Assembly (NCBI RefSeq): GCF_002845745.1
Contig: NZ_PIUM01000021.1
Coordinates: 1-64,000 of the forward strand
Direction: 5' to 3'
From: Telmatospirillum siberiense
GTDB taxonomy: Bacteria > Pseudomonadota > Alphaproteobacteria > Rhodospirillales > Magnetospirillaceae
DNA length: 64,000 nucleotides
This document shows positions 1 through 8,584 of this stretch, one piece after another. Position numbers and translations under genes: made by a program. How positions within the stretch are numbered: position 1 is the first letter of the stretch; every line of letters starts with the position of its first letter. The notes beneath the pieces were generated by a model. That model saw nothing but the letters and a program-made list of their open reading frames with translations. It was not told the origin of the DNA and ran no database searches.

Positions 1-164
1 CCATCGTTGGCGCGTAAGCCAAGCCGGCGGATGCCGGCGCCCGGCGCTTGAGGGACAAAATATATAACCGGAGCGGGCATCGCCCGCGACTGGGCCGTTG
101 AGGCCCCGCGCCATCGTTGGCGCGTAAGCCAAGGGGCCGGATGGCCCCGCCCGGCGTTTGAGGG
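1..164. repeat. Tandem structured repeat, 110-bp period (two partial units)
   Basis: A block starting CCATCGTTGGCGCGTAAGCC occurs at 1-54 and again at 111-164, exactly 110 bp apart. Each block holds a hairpin with loop GGAT whose arms differ between copies yet stay complementary: GCCGGC/GCCGGC at 23-38 and GGGGCC/GGCCCC at 133-148. Between them lie further short hairpins: GCGGGC/GCCCGC at 73-87, GGGCC/GGCCC at 92-106 and GCGCCA/TGGCGC at 108-123. Unit one is cut by the window edge, so the array may continue leftwards. It lies just downstream of the MATE gene on the minus strand and may also end that transcript. I do not know a name for this family. Confidence 0.75.
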
Positions 165-170
165 CTATTT

Positions 171-1586
171 CTATTTATAATCAAGCACCCCGAGCATCCG
201 CTCGGGGTGCTTGATGATCAGGCGGTCGATCTTGTGGCGGAAACGCAGGATCAGCAGGACGGCGGTGGCGGCCAGGCCGCCGGCGAAGCCCCACCACAGG
301 CCGATCGGCCCGAAATCCAGACCGAATGCCAGACCGATCCCGATCGGCATGCCCAGCACCCAATAGCCGACCAGGCCGGCGACCATCGCCGCCCGGCTAT
401 CCTTGAGGCCGCGCAACGCGCCCGAGGCGATGGCCTGGGCGCCGTCGAACAGTTGGAAGGCGGCCGCCACCAGGATCAGATGGACGCCGATGGCGAGCAC
501 GGCGTCGCGTTGGGGGTCATTCGCGTCGAGATAGAGCGAAAAGACGGCATGCGAGCAGAGGACCAGCGCGGCAGAACTGAAGACGGTGAAGGCAAGCCCC
601 ATGCCGAGCGCCATGAAACCGGCGTCGCGGGCACGGACGGGAAACCCGGCGCCGATGTGGAATCCGACACGCACCGTGGTTGCCTGGCCGATGGACAGGG
701 GCACCATGAAGGTCAGCGAGATGATGCCGAGACAGATCTGATGCGCGGCCAGGGCCACGGGGCCGAAGTGGCCCATCAGCAGGGCGGAGCCGGCGAACAG
801 CCCCACCTCGACCATCATGACTCCGGCGATCGGCCAGCCGATTCGCAAGACTGCGGAAACACCGGCCCGGATTTCCCAGCCGGTAAGCGCCGCCATCCCG
901 GGGGGAATAAGCCGGGCGCGGCCGGCATAGGCGATCAGGACCACCAGCGAGGCCCACCATACGATCGCCGTCGCATAGCCCGAGCCGGCCAGCCCAAGCG
1001 CGGGCAGACCCAAATGGCCGAAGACCAGGGCCCAGGCCAGCACGCCGTTGGCCAGGCAGGCGGCGACGGTGACGATCATGGTCGGGCGCGGCCGTTCGAT
1101 GGCCATCAGATAGTTCCGCACCACCGCCAGCAGCAGCGACGGCGGGATGGCCCAGACGAAGGCCAGCTCGTAGCGGAGCGTCAGACGGGCGATGGTTTCC
1201 GGTTCGCCCATGGCGATCAGGATGTGATCGATCTGGGTCAGCACGGCGATCAGCGGCACCGAGGCGACCAGCGAGATCAAAAGACCGGCGGCGATGACGC
1301 GCCCGGCACTGGAAACATCGCCGGAACCGCGGGCCTGTGCGACCAGCGGCTGGATGCTCATGGTCAGCCCCTGGACCATGATGATCATCATGAAGGACAA
1401 ATTGCCGCCCAGGCTGCCGGCGGCCAGCGAATCGACGTCGATCCGTCCCATCACCACCGAATCGGTGAGGTTCATAACCATCTGGGCGATCTGGGCGGCC
1501 GCGAGAGGCGCGGCCAGCGATAGAATCCTGAAGAACTCTCTCCGCCGGCCAGGCCCTCCGGCGGCCAGGCGGGAGTCCATCATCAC
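171..1586 (-). CDS. MATE family multidrug/toxin efflux transporter
   Basis: A 471-residue integral membrane protein of the MATE (NorM/DinF) type, which exports cationic drugs or metabolites in exchange for Na+ or H+. Two homologous six-helix halves are visible: about residues 20-235 (with an early stretch LAAPLAAAQIAQMVMNLTDS) and about 245-450 (IGWPIAGVMMVEVGLFAGSA). Length is normal for the family. The start is one of three consecutive ATG codons preceded by GGAA. Oddly, codons near the end are built from a perfect palindrome (181-214), so the C-terminal tail may be a recent addition. The substrate cannot be told from sequence. Family call is secure. Confidence 0.9.
   Translation of the reverse strand: MMMDSRLAAGGPGRRREFFRILSLAAPLAAAQIAQMVMNLTDSVVMGRIDVDSLAAGSLGGNLSFMMIIMVQGLTMSIQPLVAQARGSGDVSSAGRVIAAGLLISLVASVPLIAVLTQIDHILIAMGEPETIARLTLRYELAFVWAIPPSLLLAVVRNYLMAIERPRPTMIVTVAACLANGVLAWALVFGHLGLPALGLAGSGYATAIVWWASLVVLIAYAGRARLIPPGMAALTGWEIRAGVSAVLRIGWPIAGVMMVEVGLFAGSALLMGHFGPVALAAHQICLGIISLTFMVPLSIGQATTVRVGFHIGAGFPVRARDAGFMALGMGLAFTVFSSAALVLCSHAVFSLYLDANDPQRDAVLAIGVHLILVAAAFQLFDGAQAIASGALRGLKDSRAAMVAGLVGYWVLGMPIGIGLAFGLDFGPIGLWWGFAGGLAATAVLLILRFRHKIDRLIIKHPERMLGVLDYK
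181..214 (-). terminator. Perfect 15-bp palindrome inside the 3' end of the MATE gene
   Basis: Arms 181-195 and 200-214 are exactly complementary around the 4-base loop ATCC. The hairpin lies within the last codons, about 10 bases before the stop, and on the minus strand is followed by an A/T-rich stretch ending in the stop codon. It could be a terminator overlapping the coding end, or a palindromic repeat captured by the reading frame. Confidence 0.5.
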
Positions 1587-1617
1587 GTCGTTCCGATTGG
1601 GGGTGGATAAAAAACAA

Positions 1618-1647
1618 CGGCCCGCCGGGAGTTAATCCGGTGGGCCG
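1618..1647 (-). terminator. Hairpin plus T-run in the leader of the MATE gene
   Basis: On the minus strand a GC-rich stem (CGGCCCACCGG paired with CCGGCGGGCCG, one G-U pair) is followed by TTGTTTTTT, the layout of an intrinsic terminator. It lies about 30 bases upstream of the MATE start, so it is either the end of an unseen upstream transcript or an attenuator in the MATE leader. No upstream minus-strand gene is evident, which favours attenuation, but this is inference. Confidence 0.5.
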
Positions 1648-1875
1648 AAGCCGTTACGCTGACAAAATAGGGGCGTCGGCCGCCATTTGCGATGAAAAAA
1701 TTGAGGCGGCGGGAAGAACGAATGCGGTCCGTTCGGGAAAATGCCGTTACCGTAAGGGTCCGTTGATAAATCATCGAATTAACGGAGCCTGAGCCCGAGC
1801 GGCGCTTCTCGCCCGCCGTAGCGGAGCATGGGCGTCATATGGAATCTCAGGGCTAGGGTCTGTGGACATAACAAG

Positions 1876-1956
1876 CCCTCGCCCGCTTTGCGGGAGAGGG
1901 CGGCGAGCGTGAGCGAGCGGGTGAGGGATGCGCGCGTCTGCGCGGCAAATGACTCG
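1876..1956 (+). repeat. Left inverted repeat flanking the DUF559 gene
   Basis: Compound repeat read inward: hairpin CCCTC-G-CCCGC / GCGGG-A-GAGGG at 1876-1900, the octamer GGTGAGGG at 1920-1927, then a 23-bp core at 1934-1956. The right-hand copy (2406-2473) has the same three parts in inverted orientation, and the 23-bp cores match at 22 of 23 positions. The hairpin-plus-GTGAGGG part belongs to a type of intergenic repeat common in proteobacterial genomes; the shared core makes the two copies a specific pair. The rest of the intergenic stretch 1650-2010 shows nothing I can recognise. Confidence 0.7.
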
Positions 1957-2013
1957 CTTGTTCTGGAGGGGATGCGGGTAGGGAGCCCCTTCTGATCTTG
2001 GCATGTTTCCGTT

Positions 2014-2365
2014 ATGTTCTCATGCATGCCAGATGCTTTTGCCCGTGAATTACGCACCAACATGACCGATGCGCGAGAAGCGCCTTTGGTGGTTGGTGCG
2101 CAATCGGCAATTGGACGGCCACAAATTCCGTCGCCAGCATCCGATCGGTGTCTTTGTCGCCGATTTCGTCTGCATCGAGCGACGTTTGATCATTGAACTC
2201 GACGGCGGCCAACATGCCGACAGCGCTGGCGATGCGCGGCGAACGGCTTGGCTCGAAGATCACGGCTGGCTGGTCATCCGGTTCTGGAACAACGATGTTC
2301 TGACCGGTACCGAGGGTGTGTTGGAGGCGATCCTGCGAGCGCTGAAAGACTCGCCTTCTGTGTAA
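2014..2365 (+). pseudogene. DUF559 (Vsr-like) endonuclease-like gene, single-base frameshift
   Basis: DUF559 proteins are about 110-120 residues and share a Vsr/very-short-patch-type nuclease fold. The frame from 2014 gives the family's N-terminal stretch ARELRTNMTDA and then loses it. A second frame, open from 2069, gives EKRLWWLVRNRQLDGHKFRR, then VADFVC, ELDGGQH and VIRFWNNDV, which cover the rest of the domain. Removing one base within 2071-2074 (GCGC) joins the two into a continuous family-like protein of about 117 residues. So this is a one-base insertion or a sequencing error. The fragment from 2069 alone would lack the N-terminus. It is bracketed by inverted repeats (see 1876-1956 and 2406-2473). 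Confidence 0.75.
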
Positions 2366-2405
2366 ACCATTGAATCAAAACAGCTACCGCGCGTCAAGCA
2401 TTTGT

Positions 2406-2473
2406 CGAGTCATCTGCCGCGCAGACGCTAAGGCCACCCTCACCCTAACCTCTCCCGCCAGAGGCGGGAGAGG
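2406..2473 (-). repeat. Right inverted repeat flanking the DUF559 gene
   Basis: Mirror of the left repeat: 23-bp core at 2406-2428, CCCTCACC at 2437-2444, and a perfect hairpin CCTCTCCCGCC-AGA-GGCGGGAGAGG at 2449-2473. The hairpin is just downstream of the ahpF stop and may also help end the ahpCF transcript, although no T-run follows on that strand. Confidence 0.7.
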
Positions 2474-2497
2474 AGATAGCGAATGTCCACGGAGCGG

Positions 2498-4078
2498 TTA
2501 CGCCGCGTCCGCCGTTTCCACCGGAGCCAGACGGATCAGATAGTCGAAGGCGGACAAGGCGGCCTTCGAGCCCTCGCCCATGGCGATGACGATCTGCTTG
2601 TAGGGCACCGTCGTCGCGTCGCCGGCAGCGAAAACACCGGGCACCGAGGTCTGTCCGCGGCTGTCCACCTCGATCTCGCCGCGCGGCGACAGGGCCACCG
2701 TGCCCCTCAGCCATTCGGTGTTGGGGACCAGGCCGATCTGGACGAAGATGCCTTCCAGGTCGAGTTGGTGCGCCCGATCGGCAGCGCGGTCCTTGTAGGC
2801 GAGGCCGGTCACCCGGCTGCCGTCGCCCAGCACCTCGGTGGTCTGGGCGTTGGTGATCACCGTGACGTTGGGCAGGCTGGTCAGCTTGCGCTGGAGGACG
2901 GCGTCGGCGCGAAGCTTGACGTCGAATTCGATCAGCGTGACATGGGCGACGATGCCGGCCAGGTCGATGGCCGCCTCGACGCCGGAATTGCCGCCGCCGA
3001 TCACCGCCACTCTTTTTCCCTTGAACAGCGGGCCATCGCAATGCGGGCAGAAGGCCACGCCCTTGTTGCGATAGGCATCCTCGCCGGGAACGTTCATCAG
3101 GCGCCAGCGCGCGCCGGTGGACAGCACCACCGTCTTCGCCTTGAGCGCGGCGCCGTTTTCCAGATGTATCTCGATCAGGCCGCCGGGCGCCTGCGCCGGG
3201 ATCAGCCTGGTGGCGCGCTGCAGGTTCATGATGTCGACGTCATAGGTTCTGGCATGGCTTTCCAGCGCCGCGGCCAGCTTGGGGCCTTCGGTGTGGGGAA
3301 CCGAGATGAAATTCTCGATGGCCATGGTGTCCTGGACCTGGCCGCCAAACCGCTCGGCCGCGATGCCGACGCGGATGCCCTTGCGCGCTCCGTAGACGGC
3401 CGCCGATGCCCCTGCCGGTCCGCCGCCGACAACCAGCATGTCGAAGGGGGCCTTGGCCTTGATTTTTTCGGCATCCCGCAGGGCGGCGCCGGTGTCGAGC
3501 TTGGCCACGATCTGCTCCAGCGTCATGCGGCCCTGGGCGAAGGGCTCGCCGTTCAGGAAGACCGAGGGCACCGCGAGGACTTCGCGGGCTTCGACCTCCG
3601 ACTGGAACAAGGCGCCGTCGATGGCGACGTGGCGGATCTTAGGGTTGAGCACGCTCATCAGGTTGAGGGCCTGCACCACGTCGGGGCAGTTCTGGCAGGA
3701 CAGCGAGAAATAGGTCTCGAAACGGAAGTCGCCGTCGAGAGACTGGACCTGTGCGATCAGATCCTGCGCCGTCTTGGACGGGTGCCCGCCGACCTGCAGG
3801 AGGGCCAGGACCAGGGAATTGAATTCGTGACCCATCGGCAGTCCTGCGAAGCGCACGCCGATATCGGTGCCGGCGCGCCGGATGGCGAAGGACGGCTTGC
3901 GGGCGTCGTCGTCCCGGCGCGACAGCGTGATCTTGTCCGAAAGCGCCGCGATGTCTTCGAGCAGGCTCAGGAGTTCCTGCGACTTGGCGCCATCGTCGAG
4001 GGAGGCGACCAGTTCGACCGGTTGCGCGATGTTCGCCAGATAGACCTTCAACTGGTCCTTGAGAGTATTGTCCAACAT
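2498..4078 (-). CDS. ahpF: Alkyl hydroperoxide reductase subunit F
   Basis: A 526-residue FAD disulfide reductase that passes NAD(P)H electrons to AhpC for peroxide reduction. The N-terminal tandem thioredoxin-like domain (about 1-200) carries CQNC at residues 128-131. A Rossmann FAD motif [10 protein letters not shown] lies near 218, the redox pair CPHC at 344-347, and the NAD-binding [10 protein letters not shown] near 361. Length and both CxxC pairs match canonical AhpF. It follows ahpC after a 104-bp gap with a strong hairpin, so co-transcription with reduced expression is likely. An AGAGGAA ribosome site precedes the start. Confidence 0.97.
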   Translation of the reverse strand: MLDNTLKDQLKVYLANIAQPVELVASLDDGAKSQELLSLLEDIAALSDKITLSRRDDDARKPSFAIRRAGTDIGVRFAGLPMGHEFNSLVLALLQVGGHPSKTAQDLIAQVQSLDGDFRFETYFSLSCQNCPDVVQALNLMSVLNPKIRHVAIDGALFQSEVEAREVLAVPSVFLNGEPFAQGRMTLEQIVAKLDTGAALRDAEKIKAKAPFDMLVVGGGPAGASAAVYGARKGIRVGIAAERFGGQVQDTMAIENFISVPHTEGPKLAAALESHARTYDVDIMNLQRATRLIPAQAPGGLIEIHLENGAALKAKTVVLSTGARWRLMNVPGEDAYRNKGVAFCPHCDGPLFKGKRVAVIGGGNSGVEAAIDLAGIVAHVTLIEFDVKLRADAVLQRKLTSLPNVTVITNAQTTEVLGDGSRVTGLAYKDRAADRAHQLDLEGIFVQIGLVPNTEWLRGTVALSPRGEIEVDSRGQTSVPGVFAAGDATTVPYKQIVIAMGEGSKAALSAFDYLIRLAPVETADAA

Positions 4079-4124
4079 GTCGAGAGGTTCCTCTTGGGTC
4101 TTGATCGAAGCGCCGGGGCGCTGG

Positions 4125-4160
4125 TCCCTGGATCCGGACGGGGGGGGCCGGATCCAGGGA
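4125..4160 (-). terminator. Intercistronic hairpin between ahpC and ahpF
   Basis: A perfect 13-bp stem (4125-4137 with 4148-4160) around a 10-base C-rich (minus strand) loop. No T-run follows on the minus strand. It is therefore more likely a partial terminator or mRNA-stabilising 3' hairpin that keeps AhpC in excess of AhpF than a full stop. Confidence 0.6.
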
Positions 4161-4182
4161 AGACCGGGTTAGACGGTGCCGA

Positions 4183-4746
4183 TCAGATCTTGCCGACCAG
4201 ATCCAGCGACGGAGCGAGGGTCTTCTCGCCTTCCTTCCACTTGGCCGGGCAGACTTCGCCCGGATGGGCGGCGACATACTGGGCGGCCTTGATCTTGCGC
4301 AGCAGCTCGCTGGCGTCGCGGCCTACACCGCCGGCATTGATCTCGACGATCTGAATCTTGCCATCGGGATCGACCACGAAGGTGCCGCGATCGGCCAGGC
4401 CGGCTTCCTCGATGAGAACCTCGAAATTGCGGCTGATCGTGCCGGTCGGATCGCCGACCATGGTGTAGCCGATCTTGCCGACGGCGTCGGAGGTGTCATG
4501 CCAGGCCTTGTGGGCGAAATGGGTGTCGGTCGACACGCTGTAGATTTCGACGCCGATCTTTTTGAACTCGGCATAGTTGTCGGCGAGATCCTCGAGCTCG
4601 GTCGGGCAGACGAACGTGAAGTCGGCCGGATAGAAGAAGAAGACTGACCACTTGCCCTTGAGGTCGGTGTCGCTGACCTTGATGAAGGCGCCGCTTTTGA
4701 AAGCGTCGGCGGTGAACGGTTTGATTTGGGTGTTGATCAAAGACAT
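4183..4746 (-). CDS. ahpC: Alkyl hydroperoxide reductase C (peroxiredoxin)
   Basis: A typical 2-Cys peroxiredoxin reducing H2O2, alkyl hydroperoxides and peroxynitrite in the cytoplasm. The peroxidatic Cys47 sits in FTFVCPTE and the resolving Cys166 in GEVCPAKW, the same positions as in E. coli AhpC. I chose the second of two in-frame ATGs (4746): it has GGAG seven bases upstream, whereas the first ATG lies only one base from that GGAG. The choice gives [11 protein letters not shown] and 187 residues, the canonical start and length. First gene of the ahpC-ahpF unit; a palindrome at 4832-4854 is a candidate control site. Confidence 0.97.
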   Translation of the reverse strand: MSLINTQIKPFTADAFKSGAFIKVSDTDLKGKWSVFFFYPADFTFVCPTELEDLADNYAEFKKIGVEIYSVSTDTHFAHKAWHDTSDAVGKIGYTMVGDPTGTISRNFEVLIEEAGLADRGTFVVDPDGKIQIVEINAGGVGRDASELLRKIKAAQYVAAHPGEVCPAKWKEGEKTLAPSLDLVGKI

Positions 4747-4831
4747 AGACATGCTCCACTCGGTTGGTGATCAGAACGGAGGTCATCATACGGAGAGGAA
4801 TGAAATCGATGAAATTGAAAGTTCTATTAAT

Positions 4832-4854
4832 ATAAATCGATCCAGTCGATTTAT
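4832..4854. promoter_or_regulatory. 23-bp palindrome upstream of ahpC
   Basis: ATAAATCGA and TCGATTTAT (9-bp perfect arms, 5-base spacer) lie about 85 bp upstream of the ahpC start and overlap the stop codon of the next gene. A peroxide-responsive regulator such as OxyR (LysR family, T-N11-A type sites) is a natural candidate, but the sequence is not a clear match to a defined consensus. It could equally be a weak terminator for the DMT gene. Confidence 0.4.
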
Positions 4855-5762
4855 CGAGCGTCCGGCGCCGTTCTATCGTGGTCCTTGCGGACCTCGCGAT
4901 AGAGAATGTACAGGCCGCTGGCCACCACCACCGCCGATCCGGCGAAAACGTGGGTCTCCGGAATGTCGTTCCAAATTACCCAGCCGAACAGGGCGGCCCA
5001 TAAAAGTCCGATGTAACTGAAGGGGCTGACCACGGCCGCCTTGGCCAGTCCGAACGCCCGGGTCATGAAATATTGACCGATCCCGCCGGTCACGCCCATG
5101 ACGATCAGCAATCCCCAGTCCTGCCATGTCGGACTGACCCAGATGAAAGGCAAGGGCAGGGCGGTGAAAATCGACGAGAACAAGGTGAAGTAGAAGACGA
5201 TGGTGATCGGGTTCTCGGTCTTGTTCAGTTGACGGATGGTCACCATGACAAAGGCGGTGGCGACGGCGGCGCCGAGAGCCGTCAGGGCGCCCAGGTTCAG
5301 CATCGCGCCGCCGGGGTTGACGATCAAGAGGACGCCCAGGAAACCGACGACGACGGCGCTCCAGCGATGGATGCCGACCTTTTCGCCGAGCAGCGGCACG
5401 GAAAGCGCGGTGACCAGCAGCGGCGAGGTGAAGGACAGCGCCACGGCGTCGGCCAGCGGCATCAGATGATAGGATAGAAAGCCCATAATCATCGCCGTCA
5501 CGCCCAGGACCGACCGCCAGATATGTCCGCTCAGCCGTCTGGTGCGCAACAGGGCCAGGCCGCCGTTGGTGGCGACGATCACTCCGATCGGGATGAAAGC
5601 CAGCGCGCTGCGGAAAAAAGTCACCTCATCGATGGGATAGCGCGTGGAGAGGATCTTGACCAGCGACCACAATACCGAGAACAGCATCGTCGAGACGATC
5701 ATCATACAGATCCCAAGCTTGGGATTGTCCCGTGCGGTCAGGGAAGGCGGTGCGGCGCTCAT
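4851..5762 (-). CDS. DMT superfamily (EamA) transporter
   Basis: About 303 residues with ten predicted membrane helices in two EamA repeats (roughly residues 15-145 and 155-290), the drug/metabolite exporter type exemplified by RhaT/YdcZ relatives. The reading frame is open upstream to 5942, but that extension is low-complexity, charged and not membrane-like. The start was placed at MSAAPPSL (5762) with GATGGA upstream; MFD at 5771 is an alternative. The substrate is unknown. The gene stands alone between chvG and ahpC on the same strand. Confidence 0.85.
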   Translation of the reverse strand: MSAAPPSLTARDNPKLGICMMIVSTMLFSVLWSLVKILSTRYPIDEVTFFRSALAFIPIGVIVATNGGLALLRTRRLSGHIWRSVLGVTAMIMGFLSYHLMPLADAVALSFTSPLLVTALSVPLLGEKVGIHRWSAVVVGFLGVLLIVNPGGAMLNLGALTALGAAVATAFVMVTIRQLNKTENPITIVFYFTLFSSIFTALPLPFIWVSPTWQDWGLLIVMGVTGGIGQYFMTRAFGLAKAAVVSPFSYIGLLWAALFGWVIWNDIPETHVFAGSAVVVASGLYILYREVRKDHDRTAPDAR

Positions 5763-5966
5763 GTCAAACATCCATCGGGACGGCGTGCCGGGAGCCTTCC
5801 GCCGAATTCGCCGAGGATGTTCATAAATGCTGGCGAACGAAAGACAGCAAAAAGAAGACAAGGCGGAACAGAAAACTTTCCGGAACCTGCCAAAGATGGC
5901 ACAGAGCCGCGACGGGCACCATAGCGAAGGAAACTTTTCCAACGAAAGACGGAAAGGGGCCGTTTC

Positions 5967-7682
5967 CTATTTTTTCGCCGAGGCGCGGTCCGGATTCTTT
6001 GGCGAGGGTCGTTCCGGGGCGGCCGGCGGTTTGATTTCGGCGGCGGGCAGCCGAAGGGTGAAACTGGCCCCTTCGACGCTTCCATCGGGACCGAGGCGGT
6101 TGGCCGCCCTTAAGGCTCCGCCGTGCGCCTCGGCGATTTGCTTGGAGATGGAGAGGCCCAGGCCGGAATGGGTTCCGAACTTTTCGGCCTTGGGGCGTTC
6201 GGAATAAAAGCGGTCGAAGATCGCCTCAAGCTTATTTTCCGGGATGCCGGGACCTTGATCCTCGACGCGGATGACCACCCAGCGTCCTTCCCGTCCGGCG
6301 CGGAGTGAAAGCGTGCTTTCCGGCGGACTGAAGGACAGCGCGTTGGAGATCAGGTTGCGCAGGATCTGCACCAGGCGGCTTTCGATGCCCATCACTTCCA
6401 AGGGGTCATCGGGGGTGGCCTCGATCACGATATTGACCGATTCGGCGGCGCCGGTATCGCGATAGACCTCGGCCAGGGCCTGCAGCATGCCCAGCATTTC
6501 GACGGGCGCCGTTTCGGCGCGCGACAATTCCGCGTCGATGCGCGAGGCGTCCGAGATATCGCTGATCAGGCGGTCCAGGCGGCCGACGTCGTCCTGGATG
6601 ATGGCCATCAGTTTGCGCTGCTGCTCGGGATCGGTGACGCGCGAGACGGTTTCGACGGCGCTTCTGAGCGAGGTCAGGGGATTCTTGATTTCATGGGCGA
6701 CGTCGGCGGCGAAGGCCTCGATGGCGTCCATGCGCTGCCACAGTGCCTCGGTCATGTCCCGAAGCGCCCCCGACAGTTCGCCGATCTCGTCGTGCCGGCG
6801 CGTCAGGTCGGGGATGGAGGGATGGCGTCCGTGCCCTCGGCGGACCCGTTCGGCCGCCGCCGCAAGACGGCGGATCGGCCGGGCGATGGTCCCGGCCAGG
6901 TAAAGCGACAGGGTAATGGTGATGACCAGGGCGAAGGCGAAGGCCTGGAAGATGGTCAGGCGGACCTTGAACAGGCTTTTGGCGATATCGTCGCCGGACG
7001 AGGACACCATGACGGCGCCCAGGACCTGCTTGTAGCGCTGTACCGGAACGGCCGTCGACAAAAGCAGACGGTGATTGCGCGTGCGGATCGCCCAGGCGGG
7101 ATCACCGGCCAGTGCCTGCGTCACCTCGTTGTAGTCGCTGGCCAGCGGCCGGCTGCGCTCGTGGTAAACCGGCAAATGGTCGTCGACCAGATGGGAATCG
7201 GTGATGAAATCGTAAATGCGGCGGAAGGTCGTGGCGAACCAGCCGCGTTCGGGATCGGGCAGATCCTCGACCTGGATCATCATGCTGGCCGAAAGCAGCA
7301 GGCGGCTGTCGGCCAGCTCGACGCCCTGCTGACTGAACAGCCGGGCGCGGACCCGGGCCGGCGGGGACAGGCGGCGCACCATCTGACGGGCCATTTGCGG
7401 CGAAAGCTCGGCCAGGGCGAACCCGCTGTCGATCACCGCCCCCTCGCCCAAAGCCGCCGCGACCATTTCAGCACGGATACGTAACGATTCCAGCTCGGCG
7501 GCGATCAGCTCGTTCTTATAGCGGTCGAGATAGAACAGCCCGCCCACCAGCAGCACCGGGGCCACCATATTGACTGCCAGGATGCGCCAAGTCAGCGGCG
7601 AGGCGAACGGCAGCCAGCGTCGTCGCCGTCGCGGTAAAACGCCGGATTCTCCGGATGGGGTCGGCAGGCCGGGCGCGGTCAC
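5967..7682 (-). CDS. chvG: Sensor histidine kinase, ChvG/ExoS family
   Basis: A 571-residue inner-membrane kinase. It has a TM helix near 33-52, a periplasmic sensor region about 53-238, a second TM near 243-263, HAMP about 264-320, and the phospho-acceptor His330 in [14 protein letters not shown]-, G1- and G2-box motifs follow ([23 protein letters not shown]). In alphaproteobacteria this family senses acid/envelope stress and controls central carbon and surface genes through ChvI. Its GTG start overlaps the chvI stop by four bases (GTGA), so the pair is translationally coupled. The usual downstream hprK/PTS genes of rhizobia are absent here. Confidence 0.92.
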   Translation of the reverse strand: MTAPGLPTPSGESGVLPRRRRRWLPFASPLTWRILAVNMVAPVLLVGGLFYLDRYKNELIAAELESLRIRAEMVAAALGEGAVIDSGFALAELSPQMARQMVRRLSPPARVRARLFSQQGVELADSRLLLSASMMIQVEDLPDPERGWFATTFRRIYDFITDSHLVDDHLPVYHERSRPLASDYNEVTQALAGDPAWAIRTRNHRLLLSTAVPVQRYKQVLGAVMVSSSGDDIAKSLFKVRLTIFQAFAFALVITITLSLYLAGTIARPIRRLAAAAERVRRGHGRHPSIPDLTRRHDEIGELSGALRDMTEALWQRMDAIEAFAADVAHEIKNPLTSLRSAVETVSRVTDPEQQRKLMAIIQDDVGRLDRLISDISDASRIDAELSRAETAPVEMLGMLQALAEVYRDTGAAESVNIVIEATPDDPLEVMGIESRLVQILRNLISNALSFSPPESTLSLRAGREGRWVVIRVEDQGPGIPENKLEAIFDRFYSERPKAEKFGTHSGLGLSISKQIAEAHGGALRAANRLGPDGSVEGASFTLRLPAAEIKPPAAPERPSPKNPDRASAKK

Positions 7683-8380
7683 GGGTCGTCGCGGTAACGA
7701 TAGCCGACGCCGTACAGGGTCTCGATATGGCCGAATTCGTTGTCGATGTCGCGAAACTTTTTACGCAGACGCTTGATGTGGGAATCGATGGTGCGGTCAT
7801 CGACGTAGATATGTTCGCCATAGGCGGCGTCGATCAGTTGATCGCGGTTCTTCACGTGGCCGGGCCGAATCGCCAGGGATTTGAGGATCAGGAACTCCGT
7901 CACCGTGAGATCCACCGGCTGGCCTTTCCAGGTGCAGTCGTGCCGGGCGGGATCAAGGATCAGGTCGCCCCGGGTCACCGCCTGGCTGGCGCTGGCGTCG
8001 CCGGTCTCCAGAGCCAGTTCGCCGCGGCGCAACAGGGCGCGGATGCGTTCGATCAGCAGGCGCTGTGAAAAAGGCTTCTTGATATAGTCGTCGGCGCCCA
8101 TCCGAAGACCCAGGACCTCGTCCACCTCGTCATCCTTCGAGGTCAGGAAGATCACCGGCACCGCCGAATTCTTGCGCAGACGCTGCAGCAGTTCCATGCC
8201 GTCCATACGCGGCATCTTGATATCGAGGACGGCCAGGTCGACCGGCTGCGCGGTCATGCCGCGCAAGGCTTCGGCCCCGTCCGTATAGCTGCGGACGCGG
8301 AAACCCTCGGCCTCCAGGGCCATGGTGACCGAAGTCAGAATATTGCGGTCGTCATCGACCAAAGCGATGGTCTGTGCCAC
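7679..8380 (-). CDS. chvI: Response regulator ChvI (OmpR family)
   Basis: A 233-residue regulator: receiver domain (about 1-118) with the acidic pair DDD at 9-11, phospho-acceptor Asp53 in [11 protein letters not shown] and Lys near 104 (YIKKPF), followed by an OmpR-type winged helix (about 135-230) ending in a typical GVGYRY. The frame stays open far upstream, but the protein begins at GTG 8380 ([11 protein letters not shown]), with GGAGAAG seven bases ahead. It forms an operon with chvG. Partner and phosphorelay are family knowledge; targets are not visible here. Confidence 0.93.
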   Translation of the reverse strand: MAQTIALVDDDRNILTSVTMALEAEGFRVRSYTDGAEALRGMTAQPVDLAVLDIKMPRMDGMELLQRLRKNSAVPVIFLTSKDDEVDEVLGLRMGADDYIKKPFSQRLLIERIRALLRRGELALETGDASASQAVTRGDLILDPARHDCTWKGQPVDLTVTEFLILKSLAIRPGHVKNRDQLIDAAYGEHIYVDDRTIDSHIKRLRKKFRDIDNEFGHIETLYGVGYRYRDDP

Positions 8381-8584
8381 GGGATGTCTTCTCCGAAAAT
8401 CGCGCCCGGGAAGTGTGGCCGCTTCCGCGGTTCTTGCCAAGGCGTTGCGTGAGACGAGTGGACGGGATCTTTGTGGCGGAATTGTAGAGATCTTACGGCG
8501 ACTTGACGACCCCGGACCGCGAGGACCACAGTGCGCCGATGTTTTCCCGATGAATGATCCGCTTCTTGAAGGGTATCTTAGCCG

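Noticed and set aside
1-164. CRISPR array
   Set aside because: Only two units, period 110 bp, internal hairpins, and the region between is itself repeat-like; no cas genes nearby.
1583-1774. 63-residue minus-strand frame upstream of the MATE gene
   Set aside because: It runs through the terminator-like hairpin, has no ribosome site and no resemblance to a leader peptide.
5947-5980. Plus-strand terminator-like hairpin (GGAAA...TTTCC then TATTTTTT) near the end of chvG
   Set aside because: Short weak stem, no plus-strand gene to terminate, overlaps the chvG coding end.
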